Shown: positions 33,150 through 41,802 of the stretch, one piece after another
Layout of the letters: the number at the start of each line of letters is the position of its first letter
Numbering within the stretch: position 1 is the first letter of the stretch
DNA from: a bacterium A37T11
GTDB lineage: Bacteria > Bacteroidota > Bacteroidia > Sphingobacteriales > Sphingobacteriaceae
Assembly: GCA_900109895.1 (NCBI GenBank)
Contig: FOBR01000020.1
Location: forward strand, 50,657-114,656
Reading direction: 5' to 3'
Length of the DNA stretch: 64,000 nucleotides
Translations under genes and position numbers: made by a program
Notes under the pieces: generated by a model
Database searches by the model: none
Seen by the model: the letters and a program-made list of their open reading frames with translations, nothing else
What the model was told of the DNA's origin: nothing

Positions 33150-34076
33150 TTATAATTTTTCCTTACCAAAATATTTATAAGTATAACCTGATGGTATTTC
33201 CCCACGCAAAATAGCCACCACCTGATTTCGCACGACTAGCAAGACATCAGGATAGCCTGATGTGAGTTCCTGGATCTCTTTGTCACTCATGTAAAATAAG
33301 AGCCTGAATTGCCGGCCAAAGATGGGAAGGTAGTGCTCTTCGGCTTTTGCTTTGTAAGCGAGAGCGGTGACGGCGACAATCTGATCGACGAATCCGGATT
33401 GTTTCCAGCTCAGCACATTGGCGGTAACGTTCCAGCAATGCTGACAGCTGGGGCTGAATACGAACAATGCATAAGTACTGTCTGCGGATAATCCGAGGTC
33501 GCCGAAAACGGTGTTGTCCAGGGCTTGGCCTTTCAGCTTCATAATTTTATCTGGTATGTTCATCAAAGGGGCGTCAAAAGATAGCCCGGCGATGGTAAAG
33601 GCTGCCGCGCCGATCATCCCTAATCCAATCTGCAAAGACTGTTGACTGTGTTGCAAGGATCGGATAATGCTTTCTTCAACGGGATATTGTCTTTGGAGCC
33701 AAAGCGCACCTACCAAAATCAGGCTATTGCGCAGATAAACTGCCCAGGGAGCCAGCTTGAGCCATTCTACGCTACCAAAGCAGCCACAATCAGTGATGCC
33801 TTTAAAAAAGAGGCCATAGCTATAGACCAGGGTAAAAAATGCCGTCAACAGGATGATGGATGACAGCATACTCCGGAGGGCCACGCCCAGTAGTAACGAT
33901 AATCCCAGCAAGACTTCAATGGGTGGGAGGATAACGGCTGCCTTGGCCAGATCGTCCGGCGCATATTGTTTGGCAGTCTCCACAAAATCATGTGTATTCA
34001 CTACTTTGGTCAATCCCGAAGCGATGAACACCGCGGCGATGAGGATGCGGACGGTATGTGTAGTGATACGGTTCAT
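33150..34076 (-). CDS. MauE/DoxX-type membrane protein fused to a thioredoxin-like domain
   Basis: A 308-residue protein. Residues 1-130 hold four spans of the MauE/DoxX type (RILIAAVFIASGLTKVVNT) with the paired cysteines TDCGCFGSVEW (Cys97 and Cys99), like the MauE and VKOR-related redox families. After a fifth span near 150-168, residues 185-300 form a periplasmic thioredoxin-like domain with SPSCQHCWN (Cys211 and Cys214). The membrane half could re-oxidise or reduce the thioredoxin half using quinone, a disulfide relay in one chain (inference). First gene of a three-gene operon. Confidence 0.75.
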   Translation of the reverse strand: MNRITTHTVRILIAAVFIASGLTKVVNTHDFVETAKQYAPDDLAKAAVILPPIEVLLGLSLLLGVALRSMLSSIILLTAFFTLVYSYGLFFKGITDCGCFGSVEWLKLAPWAVYLRNSLILVGALWLQRQYPVEESIIRSLQHSQQSLQIGLGMIGAAAFTIAGLSFDAPLMNIPDKIMKLKGQALDNTVFGDLGLSADSTYALFVFSPSCQHCWNVTANVLSWKQSGFVDQIVAVTALAYKAKAEEHYLPIFGRQFRLLFYMSDKEIQELTSGYPDVLLVVRNQVVAILRGEIPSGYTYKYFGKEKL

Positions 34077-34275
34077 TTTTGTTATGTTTAATTTCTTTTC
34101 AACTGTTATCTCTAAAAATGGCGGGCCGCCACCCTTGATTCAGCGACCAGCCATACCCAGGAGCGCGCCTTCTACCTCTTCGTTTCCTGATAAAGCAAAA
34201 ATAGGATGATTCTATGCCTGCTAAGTTGTTAGAATTCCGATAGTTTTTAAAAGTAGTGCACGGAAAAATAACAAC

Positions 34276-35268
34276 TTATCGGATGCGCCGGTAATATTGC
34301 GGGCTGTGGCCAAAGTGTTTTTTAAAAGGTTTGTTGAGCGAGGCAGTGTCACTATAATCAAATTCGGAGGCAATGTCTGCAATGCGTTTGGTAGTGGTGA
34401 TGATCTGGTCTTTGATGGCCTCCATTTTTAGGGCTTGCAAGTATTCCTGTGGTGTTATATCAATTGCAGCTTTAAACAATAGTTCAAGCTTATCGTCAGA
34501 AATGCAGGCATGGTCAACAATGATCTGGAGTGTTGGAGGTTTTATAGAAATAACACATTTCTGGTCAATGAAATTGATAATCGATTCGAACTTCTGCTGA
34601 TCGTAGTTTTGCTGCCCCTTGCCCTTCATCAGTCCTTTTAAACAGGAAATAATTTCAGATAGGTGACCTTGCAGGTGTTTGTTAAAGTCTTTGCGGCGTG
34701 TAAACTTGGGCGTAATGAGCTTGATGAGTTTGCGCATAAATTTGTCGTCAGCTCGGCTGTGCGGACTGATGTAATAGTCATTTGTGGGATTGCCATCCAG
34801 CAGTTCTGTAAGCGCCTCAAAGTCTTCGCCGACTACAGCGAGTTGGCTGGGGTGCACTGTAATTAGCAGCAGGCGGCTTTCCTTTTTCGGAATTTGAATG
34901 CGATATTGTTTGCCGGCAATGCGGGCCATGTAAACACTGCCGGGTGTGGGCTGGACCACTTCCAGCCGCACGGCATCGTAGTACCGGAACGATCCCACCA
35001 GCATAACGACCAATACATAAGCTGGCCGCATTTTCTGTTTGATGCGCAGGTCAAAGGCCTGCGGGCTTTTACAGTCAAAAAGATAGATAGAGATAAGCTT
35101 GTTGCCGTAATACTGCCGGGCAAACTCAAAGCCCGTTATCAGCTCGCTTTTATAGACGGTGGTTTGAGCAAGTGGGATGGCATATTTACATATAGGTGGG
35201 TATTCTCCGATGCCATACTGGACTTCGGTGACGTCAAACGGGAGCGATATGTCAAAAACATGGGGCAT
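34276..35268 (-). CDS. AraC family transcriptional regulator
   Basis: A 330-residue regulator. The first 230 residues are an unassigned sensory region rich in strands and helices (LLITVHPSQLAVVGEDFEAL). The C-terminal AraC-type DNA-binding domain has two helix-turn-helix units (IVDHACISDDKLELLFKAA; RIADIASEFDYSDTASLNKP) ending in HFGHSPQYYRR, the family signature. This subtype is common next to SusC/TlpA/MauE loci in Sphingobacteriaceae. It is divergent from the membrane-protein gene at 35553 and downstream of nothing, so either flank could be its target. Confidence 0.85.
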   Translation of the reverse strand: MPHVFDISLPFDVTEVQYGIGEYPPICKYAIPLAQTTVYKSELITGFEFARQYYGNKLISIYLFDCKSPQAFDLRIKQKMRPAYVLVVMLVGSFRYYDAVRLEVVQPTPGSVYMARIAGKQYRIQIPKKESRLLLITVHPSQLAVVGEDFEALTELLDGNPTNDYYISPHSRADDKFMRKLIKLITPKFTRRKDFNKHLQGHLSEIISCLKGLMKGKGQQNYDQQKFESIINFIDQKCVISIKPPTLQIIVDHACISDDKLELLFKAAIDITPQEYLQALKMEAIKDQIITTTKRIADIASEFDYSDTASLNKPFKKHFGHSPQYYRRIR

Positions 35269-35552
35269 TGCAAGGGCAAGTTAAGCCAGGGAATGGAAAG
35301 ATGCTTAAGATGCCACCGGTTATTTGGGTGAATGCGGTAATTTGCGGGCCGTGCGTTTGCCATAGAAAGTAAACGCGGCCAAAATACCTGCTGAATGAAT
35401 ATAAGTGCGTAAATAAGCGCTCATATTCTATCAAATTTATGGACTTAAACTATTTTCCTTATTTTTTTGATTGGATGTTAGTTTTTGAATGGCTAAATTT
35501 GTTTTTAGTAAAGAAAAACAAACCAAAATAATAACCAAATGAAAGGAATGAA

Positions 35553-36623
35553 ATGGATAATGAATTACAAAAAGATGGAGAATATGACTTCTATAGCAAG
35601 GAGCCCTGGGATTTTCGTTTAGGGATGGTACTCGGGTTGTCGCTGCAAATGGCAGCCACGGGGCGGCCCCTTCCACATTTCATAATTGACACATTTTCCC
35701 GGGGTGCATACATCCGGGATTTTATTTTTTGCTCCCTGCTAGTCTGGTTCACCCTTCTTTTTATCCGGAAGATCAGCCTTTTTTTAGACGAATTTCTCAA
35801 CTGGCAAAAAGAACCTGTGAAGCGTGCGCTGGCTCAATACATCATTGGGTATTTTCTTCCATTATTTGCGATGGAATACGTTAATAGCTTGTATGTACTG
35901 GAGGGTGGAAACAATCTGCTGCACGTAGCCGTGTCTGTCGTTCAGGTATCCGCTTCCTGTTTTGTAGTGGGCGTCTATAATGTATACTGTTTCGGCGCGG
36001 CCGCGCTTGAAATGCTACTGAATGTCAATAAACGTTATAATGAGTTACTGGCAGCCAACGCCCATGACGAGGCCGAGCCGGTGCCGGCGACCGTGAGTGG
36101 GCCAGAAATAACTACGGCCAGCGAGGAAGAGGGATACCAACAAACCGATGAAACCAGCACTGTACATAGGTATGAACCGGCTGCGGATGGGGATATTGTG
36201 ATTCCTGCAGGAATGGAAGGCCAGCTGCTCTTGAATCAGCTAAAGCCTGTGCTGGTATTGATAAAAAATGGCATCAACGTGCTTTATGTAAAACAGCCCC
36301 TTCGGCAGAAACCGCGATCATCCGAACCGGACTTTAGCATTAAAGTGTATCACGATAGTGTTCATAAATTTAGTACCCTTGCTGACCACTTATTAAATAA
36401 AGATGAATATTACCAGTCTAACCGTATTATAATTGTCCACAAGAGTATTGTGATCGGTCTGGAGGCTTCTGCTAAAGACCCCACCCCTATTATACTCAAT
36501 ATTGTGATTGATGAGGATGTAACGGTTAGCGGGCGCCGGAAAACCGGTTTTTTAACCTGGCTTTCCGGAAAAAAACCGCTGGCCAGGAAAAATCCAAAAA
36601 TACCGTTCCTGCAGTTGTTTTAG
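35553..36623 (+). CDS. Membrane protein of unknown function, possible degenerate LytTR-like C-terminus
   Basis: A 356-residue protein with four predicted N-terminal spans (about residues 45-165: FIFCSLLVWFTLLFIRKISL; AQYIIGYFLPLFAMEYV; VSVVQVSASCFVVGVYNVY), an acidic linker (about 170-220) and a soluble C-terminal domain (about 230-356). That domain shows a faint LytTR-like order: a strand with INVLYV, then YHDSVHKFSTLADHLLNKDE, YYQSNRIIIVHKSIVIGLE, and RRKTGFLTWLSGKK. This four-span plus LytTR layout exists in Bacteroidota, but the DNA-binding residues look weak. Treat the assignment as tentative. It ends at a bidirectional terminator. Confidence 0.6.
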   Translation: MDNELQKDGEYDFYSKEPWDFRLGMVLGLSLQMAATGRPLPHFIIDTFSRGAYIRDFIFCSLLVWFTLLFIRKISLFLDEFLNWQKEPVKRALAQYIIGYFLPLFAMEYVNSLYVLEGGNNLLHVAVSVVQVSASCFVVGVYNVYCFGAAALEMLLNVNKRYNELLAANAHDEAEPVPATVSGPEITTASEEEGYQQTDETSTVHRYEPAADGDIVIPAGMEGQLLLNQLKPVLVLIKNGINVLYVKQPLRQKPRSSEPDFSIKVYHDSVHKFSTLADHLLNKDEYYQSNRIIIVHKSIVIGLEASAKDPTPIILNIVIDEDVTVSGRRKTGFLTWLSGKKPLARKNPKIPFLQLF

Positions 36624-36631
36624 TAATTTCA

Positions 36632-36675
36632 TAAGAAAAGGGCATCTTCAATGTTTTGAAGATGCCCTTTTCTTA
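36632..36675. terminator. Bidirectional terminator
   Basis: TAAGAAAAGGGCATCTTCA (36632-36650) pairs perfectly with TGAAGATGCCCTTTTCTTA (36657-36675) over a 6-base loop, with A- and T-rich ends. It separates the plus-strand membrane-protein gene from the converging lipoprotein gene and can serve both. Confidence 0.8.
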
Positions 36676-36681
36676 AAATGC

Positions 36682-37095
36682 TTATTGGATAGAGTCTGTA
36701 TCTGTTAAAATAACCTTGACCCATATAGTATTTGTGGGTTTCGGTGCAACTTGATTAGCAGCATCGGCCCACTGTATATCAATGGTCATTAATCCTATCC
36801 TATAATCAAACCGATATGCGACTCCGTCTAAAGTTGCGGGTATTGGCTCATAAACATCATCGACTCTTCCCAGGTGCACGTCCACACCACCTTGATCATA
36901 ATAATATTGCGTGATTTCTGGCACGTCAAGATCAACATACCATACCTTCCCCCCATCATTTGATTTCCACTCACTAGGTTCTATACTGAACACGAATGAG
37001 TGGCTCGTCGGAGCCAAATAATCATCGTCATCTGAACAAGCCGAAAATCCCACCAGGGTTGTCAGCGTCATTAATACAAGTAGGGTCTTTCTCAT
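36682..37095 (-). CDS. Small lipoprotein, 137 aa, function unknown
   Basis: A signal peptide and lipobox (TLLVLMTLTTLVGFSAC) are followed directly by SDDDDY, an acidic run after the lipid-modified cysteine that resembles the surface-export signal of Bacteroidota. The rest is a beta-rich domain (HSFVFSIEPSEWKSNDGGKV; WVKVILTDTDS) of the kind often seen in small Sphingobacteriaceae lipoproteins. No catalytic motif. It is a single gene between two terminators. Confidence 0.7.
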   Translation of the reverse strand: MRKTLLVLMTLTTLVGFSACSDDDDYLAPTSHSFVFSIEPSEWKSNDGGKVWYVDLDVPEITQYYYDQGGVDVHLGRVDDVYEPIPATLDGVAYRFDYRIGLMTIDIQWADAANQVAPKPTNTIWVKVILTDTDSIQ

Positions 37096-37173
37096 AGTTT
37101 TTATATTGAATTGAATAATGAACTTTTAGTTAACAATAAACGCACCAAACTTAGAGGAAATATGCACAGCAAC

Positions 37174-37215
37174 AAAAAAAGCGTCGCTATGTTTGATAAC
37201 GACGCTTCTTTTTGT
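37174..37215 (-). terminator. Terminator of clpC
   Basis: Read on the minus strand, a GC stem AGCGTCG/CGACGCT (complement of 37200-37206 with 37180-37186) is bordered by a run of Ts (complement of 37174-37180). It lies about 20-60 bp past the clpC stop. Confidence 0.75.
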
Positions 37216-37236
37216 GCAAAGGTTGCACCGGCTTTT

Positions 37237-39774
37237 TTATTCTTTGGCCAGATCGGTCGGTTTGGCCGGCTTGGCTTCTTCCTTGAGGGAATTGACCACA
37301 ATTTGCTCTTTCTCCTTATCGTAGTCTACCGTAAGCACCTGGCCTTCGGCAACCTCACCTTTCAGGATTTCTTCAGCAATGGGGTCTTCCAGGTATTTCT
37401 GGATGGCCCGTTTCAAAGGCCGTGCACCAAAATTGCTGTCAAAGCCTTTGTCAGCAATAAAGCCTTTGGCCTCATTTGTGAGTTCGATACCATAACCTAA
37501 GCTGGAAATTCGTTCAAACAAAGACTTCAATTCAATATCGATAATCTTAAAGATCTCTTCGCGACCAAGTGTATTGAAGACGATCACGTCGTCCACACGG
37601 TTCAGGAATTCGGGTGCAAAGGTCTTCTTCAAAGCATTCTCAATGACACCACGGGCATGGGTATCGGCCTGATCTACCTTGGCAGAGGTGGCGAAACCTA
37701 CACCCTGTCCAAAATCCTTCAGTTGCCGTGCACCAATGTTAGAGGTCATGATTAGTATGGTGTTCCTGAAATCTACCCTCCGGCCCAGGCTATCGGTCAG
37801 CTGGCCTTCGTCCAGTACTTGTAGTAACAAGTTATAAACATCTGGGTGAGCCTTTTCAATTTCATCCAGCAGCACAACGGAGTAGGGTTTGCGACGCACC
37901 TTTTCAGTCAGTTGTCCGCCTTCTTCATAACCTACATATCCCGGAGGCGCACCTACCAACCTGGAGATGGCGAATTTTTCCATGTATTCGCTCATGTCGA
38001 TCTGGATCAGGGAATCTTCACTGTCAAACATAAACCGTGCGAGCTCTTTGGCCAATTCTGTTTTACCGACACCCGTAGGGCCCAGGAAAATAAAAGAACC
38101 AATCGGCTTTTTCGGATCTTTCAGCCCAGCACGCGTCCGTTGTATGGCCCTTACGAGCTTCTTGACGGCTTCATCCTGACCAATGATCCGGCCTTTCATC
38201 GCATCGGCCATGCCCAGTAGCTTCACGCTATCTGTTTGCCCAACCCGCTGTACCGGAATACCTGTCATCATGGAAACCACTTCCGCCACATTATCTTCTG
38301 TTACCGTATAGCGTTTTGACTTGGTTTCCGCTTCCCATGCATTCTTTTCCCGGTCAAGTTCTTCCAGCAGTTTCTTCTCCGTATCCCTGAGTTTAGCTGC
38401 CTCCTCATATTTTTGGCTGCGTACAACCCGGTTCTTTTCTACCTTGATTTCTTCAATCTTTGCCTCAATATCGATAATACTTTGCGGTACATGAATATTA
38501 GTTAAATGTACCCGTGAACCCGATTCATCCAATGCATCGATCGCTTTATCGGGCAAAAACCGGTCAGTAATATACCGTGTGGTCAGGCTCACACATGCCT
38601 CAATGGCTTCTGGTGTATAGGTAACGGCATGGTGCTCTTCGTACTTATCCTTGATACGGTTGAGTATTTCGATCGTTTCATCTTTGGTGGCCGGCTCAAC
38701 CATGACCTTTTGAAAACGACGGTCAAGCGCGCCATCCTTTTCAATGTACTGACGATATTCATCAAGCGTGGTAGCGCCAATACATTGGATTTCCCCACGC
38801 GCCAAAGCGGGTTTGAACATGTTTGACGCATCTAAAGAGCCAGAAGCACCACCTGCTCCTACAATGGTATGAATTTCATCAATGAACAAGATAACGTCAC
38901 TGGATTTTTCAAGCTCATTCATCACAGCTTTCATCCGTTCTTCAAACTGCCCACGATATTTAGTACCTGCCACCAGGGAAGCCAGATCAAGCGTTACCAC
39001 CCGTTTGTTAAATAACACCCGAGACACCTTCCGCTGCACGATGCGCAACGCCAATCCTTCAGCAATGGCTGATTTGCCTACACCTGGCTCACCAATAAGG
39101 ATCGGGTTGTTCTTTTTGCGGCGGGAAAGGATTTGGGAAACACGTTCAATTTCCTTTTCCCTGCCAACAATAGGATCAAGTTTTCCATCTTCAGCAGCCT
39201 TGGTTAAGTCACGGCCGAAATTGTCGAGCACCGGAGTTTTAGATTTAATGTCTGAAACTTTTTTGGGCTGACTGAAATGGTCATCTTCGCGATAATCGTC
39301 ATCTCCAGCTGTAGAACCGGCAGCCTGGTCAGTAACCTCGCTCTTGTTCTGTTCTACTTCTGCCTTAAAAACATCATAATTAATATTGTATTGCTGAAGA
39401 ATTTGCGAGGCGATGTTATCCTCATCACGCAATATAGACAACAATAAATGTTCTGTGCCGATCACATCACTCTTAAAAATCTTGGCTTCAAGGTAAGTAA
39501 TCTTTAACACCTTTTCTGCTTGTTTTGTGAGTGGGATATTACCCAGATTAGCGGTATTAACGGCTGTACCTTTCACTGCATCCTCGATGGAGCGGCGCAA
39601 ACCGGCAATATCAATGCCGGCATTTTTAAGTATTTTAATAGCCAAACCATCCCCTTCCCTAATCAAACCCAGCAGCAAATGTTCCGTACCGATATAATCA
39701 TGCCGTAAACGAAGTGCCTCTTCCCTGCTGTAGGAGATCACATCTTTTACCCGTGGCGAGAATTTTGCTTCCAT
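37237..39774 (-). CDS. clpC: ATP-dependent Clp protease ATP-binding subunit ClpC
   Basis: An 845-residue class I Clp/Hsp100 ATPase that unfolds proteins for ClpP and helps in stress protein quality control. It has a double Clp-N domain ([15 protein letters not shown] and [15 protein letters not shown]), the first AAA domain ([15 protein letters not shown] near 210, [10 protein letters not shown]), a UVR motif in the middle region ([15 protein letters not shown] near 445) and the second AAA domain ([27 protein letters not shown], with arginine finger region). The UVR motif and length fit ClpC rather than ClpB or ClpA. It is monocistronic, divergent from ettA. Confidence 0.95.
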   Translation of the reverse strand: MEAKFSPRVKDVISYSREEALRLRHDYIGTEHLLLGLIREGDGLAIKILKNAGIDIAGLRRSIEDAVKGTAVNTANLGNIPLTKQAEKVLKITYLEAKIFKSDVIGTEHLLLSILRDEDNIASQILQQYNINYDVFKAEVEQNKSEVTDQAAGSTAGDDDYREDDHFSQPKKVSDIKSKTPVLDNFGRDLTKAAEDGKLDPIVGREKEIERVSQILSRRKKNNPILIGEPGVGKSAIAEGLALRIVQRKVSRVLFNKRVVTLDLASLVAGTKYRGQFEERMKAVMNELEKSSDVILFIDEIHTIVGAGGASGSLDASNMFKPALARGEIQCIGATTLDEYRQYIEKDGALDRRFQKVMVEPATKDETIEILNRIKDKYEEHHAVTYTPEAIEACVSLTTRYITDRFLPDKAIDALDESGSRVHLTNIHVPQSIIDIEAKIEEIKVEKNRVVRSQKYEEAAKLRDTEKKLLEELDREKNAWEAETKSKRYTVTEDNVAEVVSMMTGIPVQRVGQTDSVKLLGMADAMKGRIIGQDEAVKKLVRAIQRTRAGLKDPKKPIGSFIFLGPTGVGKTELAKELARFMFDSEDSLIQIDMSEYMEKFAISRLVGAPPGYVGYEEGGQLTEKVRRKPYSVVLLDEIEKAHPDVYNLLLQVLDEGQLTDSLGRRVDFRNTILIMTSNIGARQLKDFGQGVGFATSAKVDQADTHARGVIENALKKTFAPEFLNRVDDVIVFNTLGREEIFKIIDIELKSLFERISSLGYGIELTNEAKGFIADKGFDSNFGARPLKRAIQKYLEDPIAEEILKGEVAEGQVLTVDYDKEKEQIVVNSLKEEAKPAKPTDLAKE

Positions 39775-40096
39775 GTAGTATTTACCTTTCTTTTTGTACG
39801 CCCTAAATGTATAAATAATTTATATAACATTAAAAGCTTTTAGACAAACTTAACTAAAATTCAAAATAAAAACAATTTAGTTGAAAAAATGAAAATAATC
39901 TTACCAAACAAATTGCAAAACTGTTAATTAATGAGCCCGCATACGTGGTCGGTCAATCTAGAGTTCCGGATCATGCTTAATCAACAATTAAGCCATAGCA
40001 CTATATTCAGCCCAGCACTGGGTTTTGACACTCTAAAGTTACCCATTTATGACAGATAATCACCATATTTGCACAAAAATATTTACAACAGCAATT
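39775..40096. other. Divergent intergenic region between clpC and ettA
   Basis: About 320 bp without a credible gene. It must contain the promoters for both divergent genes. The only clear structure is a perfect inverted repeat GCTTAAT-CAACA-ATTAAGC at 39975-39993, an operator or small hairpin candidate. No good TTTG-N19-TAnnTTTG pair was found for either gene. Confidence 0.4.
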
Positions 40097-41776
40097 ATGG
40101 CAGACGAAAAGATCATCTTCTCGATGGCAGGGGTCAACAAGATTTACCCTCCTCAGAAACAGGTTCTTAAAAACATATATCTTTCCTTTTTTTACGGTGC
40201 TAAGATCGGCGTGATTGGGTTAAATGGATCCGGAAAATCATCGTTATTAAAGATCATCGCCGGTCTGGACCCATCTTATCAGGGCGAAGTGGTGTTTTCT
40301 CCCGGTTACTCGGTGGGATACCTGGCGCAGGAACCAGAGCTGGACCCTACCAAAACCGTCAGGGAGATTGTAGAAGAAGGAGTAGCCGAAATAACGGACA
40401 TTTTAAAGGAGTACGAAGCAATTAACGAGAAATTTGGCCTGCCGGAAGTCTATGAGAACCCTGATGAGATGGACAAGTTGCTGGCTAGACAAGGCGAATT
40501 GCAGGACCGCATTGACGCCAGCAATGCCTGGGAATTGGATAACAAGCTTGAACGCGCCATGGATGCCCTGCGCTGCCCGGAACCGGATGCAAAAATTGCC
40601 AATTTGTCAGGCGGTGAACGACGAAGGGTGGCAATGTGTCGTTTACTGCTTCAGGAGCCAGACGTTCTTTTATTGGACGAGCCCACTAACCACCTGGATG
40701 CCGAGTCGATTGACTGGCTTGAACAACATTTACAGCAATATGCAGGTACTGTCATCGCTGTAACACATGACCGCTACTTTTTAGATAATGTAGCGGGTTG
40801 GATACTGGAACTTGACCGGGGTGAAGGCATTCCCTGGAAAGGGAACTACTCTTCCTGGTTGGATCAAAAGGCTAAGCGTCTCGCACAGGAAGAGAAAACA
40901 GAAAGTAAACGGCAGAAGACTCTTGAGCGGGAGTTGGAATGGGCACGTATGGCTCCCAAGGCCCGGCACGCCAAGTCAAAAGCCCGGCTGGCCAATTATG
41001 AAAAACTGGCCTCCGAAGAGACGAAGGAACGTGAAGACAAGCTGGAACTTTTTATTCCCCCTGGCCCCCGATTGGGGAATGTGGTCATCGAGGCGCAAAA
41101 TGTTAGTAAAGCTTATGGTGACAAACTTTTGTTTGATAACCTCAGTTTTTCCTTGCCTCCTGCAGGTATTGTCGGCATTATTGGGCCCAATGGAGCTGGA
41201 AAAACCACGTTGTTCCGTCTCATTACTGGCCAGGACCAACCCGACAGCGGCACATTTCGTGTGGGTAAAACTGTTGCACTGGGCTATGTAGACCAGCTAC
41301 ATGACGATTTGGATCCCAATCAGTCTGTATGGGAAAATGTCACAGGCGGACATGACAACATTGTCCTAGGCAACCGTACGCTCAATTCACGCGCGTATGT
41401 ATCTAAATTTAATTTTAATGGGGCTGACCAGCAGAAAAAAGTTGGGGTGCTATCCGGCGGTGAACGAAACCGTGTACATTTAGCTATTACGCTAAAGAAA
41501 AGCTCCAATGTATTGCTACTTGATGAACCAACCAATGATATTGATGTCAATACCTTGCGGGCACTCGAAGAAGGGCTGGAAAACTTTGGTGGATGCGCGG
41601 TCATCATCTCTCACGACCGATGGTTTCTGGATCGCATTTGCACTCACATACTCGCTTTTGAAGGCGATTCGCAAGTATATTATTTTGAGGGCAACTACAG
41701 CGAATACGAAGAAAACAGAAAAAAACGCCTGGGTGACTTTGCACCCAAGCGTATTAAGTATAAGAAGCTTTCTTAA
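40097..41776 (+). CDS. ettA: Energy-dependent translational throttle protein EttA (ABC-F)
   Basis: A 559-residue soluble ABC-F protein with two nucleotide-binding domains and no membrane spans. Walker A motifs GLNGSGKSS and GPNGAGKTT, signatures NLSGGERRRVAMCRLLL and LSGGERNRVHLAIT, and Walker B LLLDEPTNHLD and LLLDEPTNDID are all present. The EttA-specific arm and the linker between domains (ARMAPKARHAKSKARLANYE) match EttA. It binds the ribosomal E site and gates the first steps of elongation by ATP/ADP ratio. An in-frame ATG 16 codons upstream is less likely than ATG 40097 because MADEKIIFSM is the family start. Confidence 0.93.
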   Translation: MADEKIIFSMAGVNKIYPPQKQVLKNIYLSFFYGAKIGVIGLNGSGKSSLLKIIAGLDPSYQGEVVFSPGYSVGYLAQEPELDPTKTVREIVEEGVAEITDILKEYEAINEKFGLPEVYENPDEMDKLLARQGELQDRIDASNAWELDNKLERAMDALRCPEPDAKIANLSGGERRRVAMCRLLLQEPDVLLLDEPTNHLDAESIDWLEQHLQQYAGTVIAVTHDRYFLDNVAGWILELDRGEGIPWKGNYSSWLDQKAKRLAQEEKTESKRQKTLERELEWARMAPKARHAKSKARLANYEKLASEETKEREDKLELFIPPGPRLGNVVIEAQNVSKAYGDKLLFDNLSFSLPPAGIVGIIGPNGAGKTTLFRLITGQDQPDSGTFRVGKTVALGYVDQLHDDLDPNQSVWENVTGGHDNIVLGNRTLNSRAYVSKFNFNGADQQKKVGVLSGGERNRVHLAITLKKSSNVLLLDEPTNDIDVNTLRALEEGLENFGGCAVIISHDRWFLDRICTHILAFEGDSQVYYFEGNYSEYEENRKKRLGDFAPKRIKYKKLS

Positions 41777-41800
41777 GCGGAAAGCTGAAAGCTTAAAACT
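41776..41800. repeat. GAAAGCT-rich short repeat after ettA
   Basis: Just past the ettA stop, AAGCGGAAAGCTGAAAGCTT shares AAGCGGAAAGCT with the terminator palindrome at 7986-8030, and AGCTTTC (41766-41772) is complementary to the GAAAGCT that follows. It may be a weak terminator and one member of a dispersed intergenic repeat family. Confidence 0.4.
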
Positions 41801-41802
41801 AG

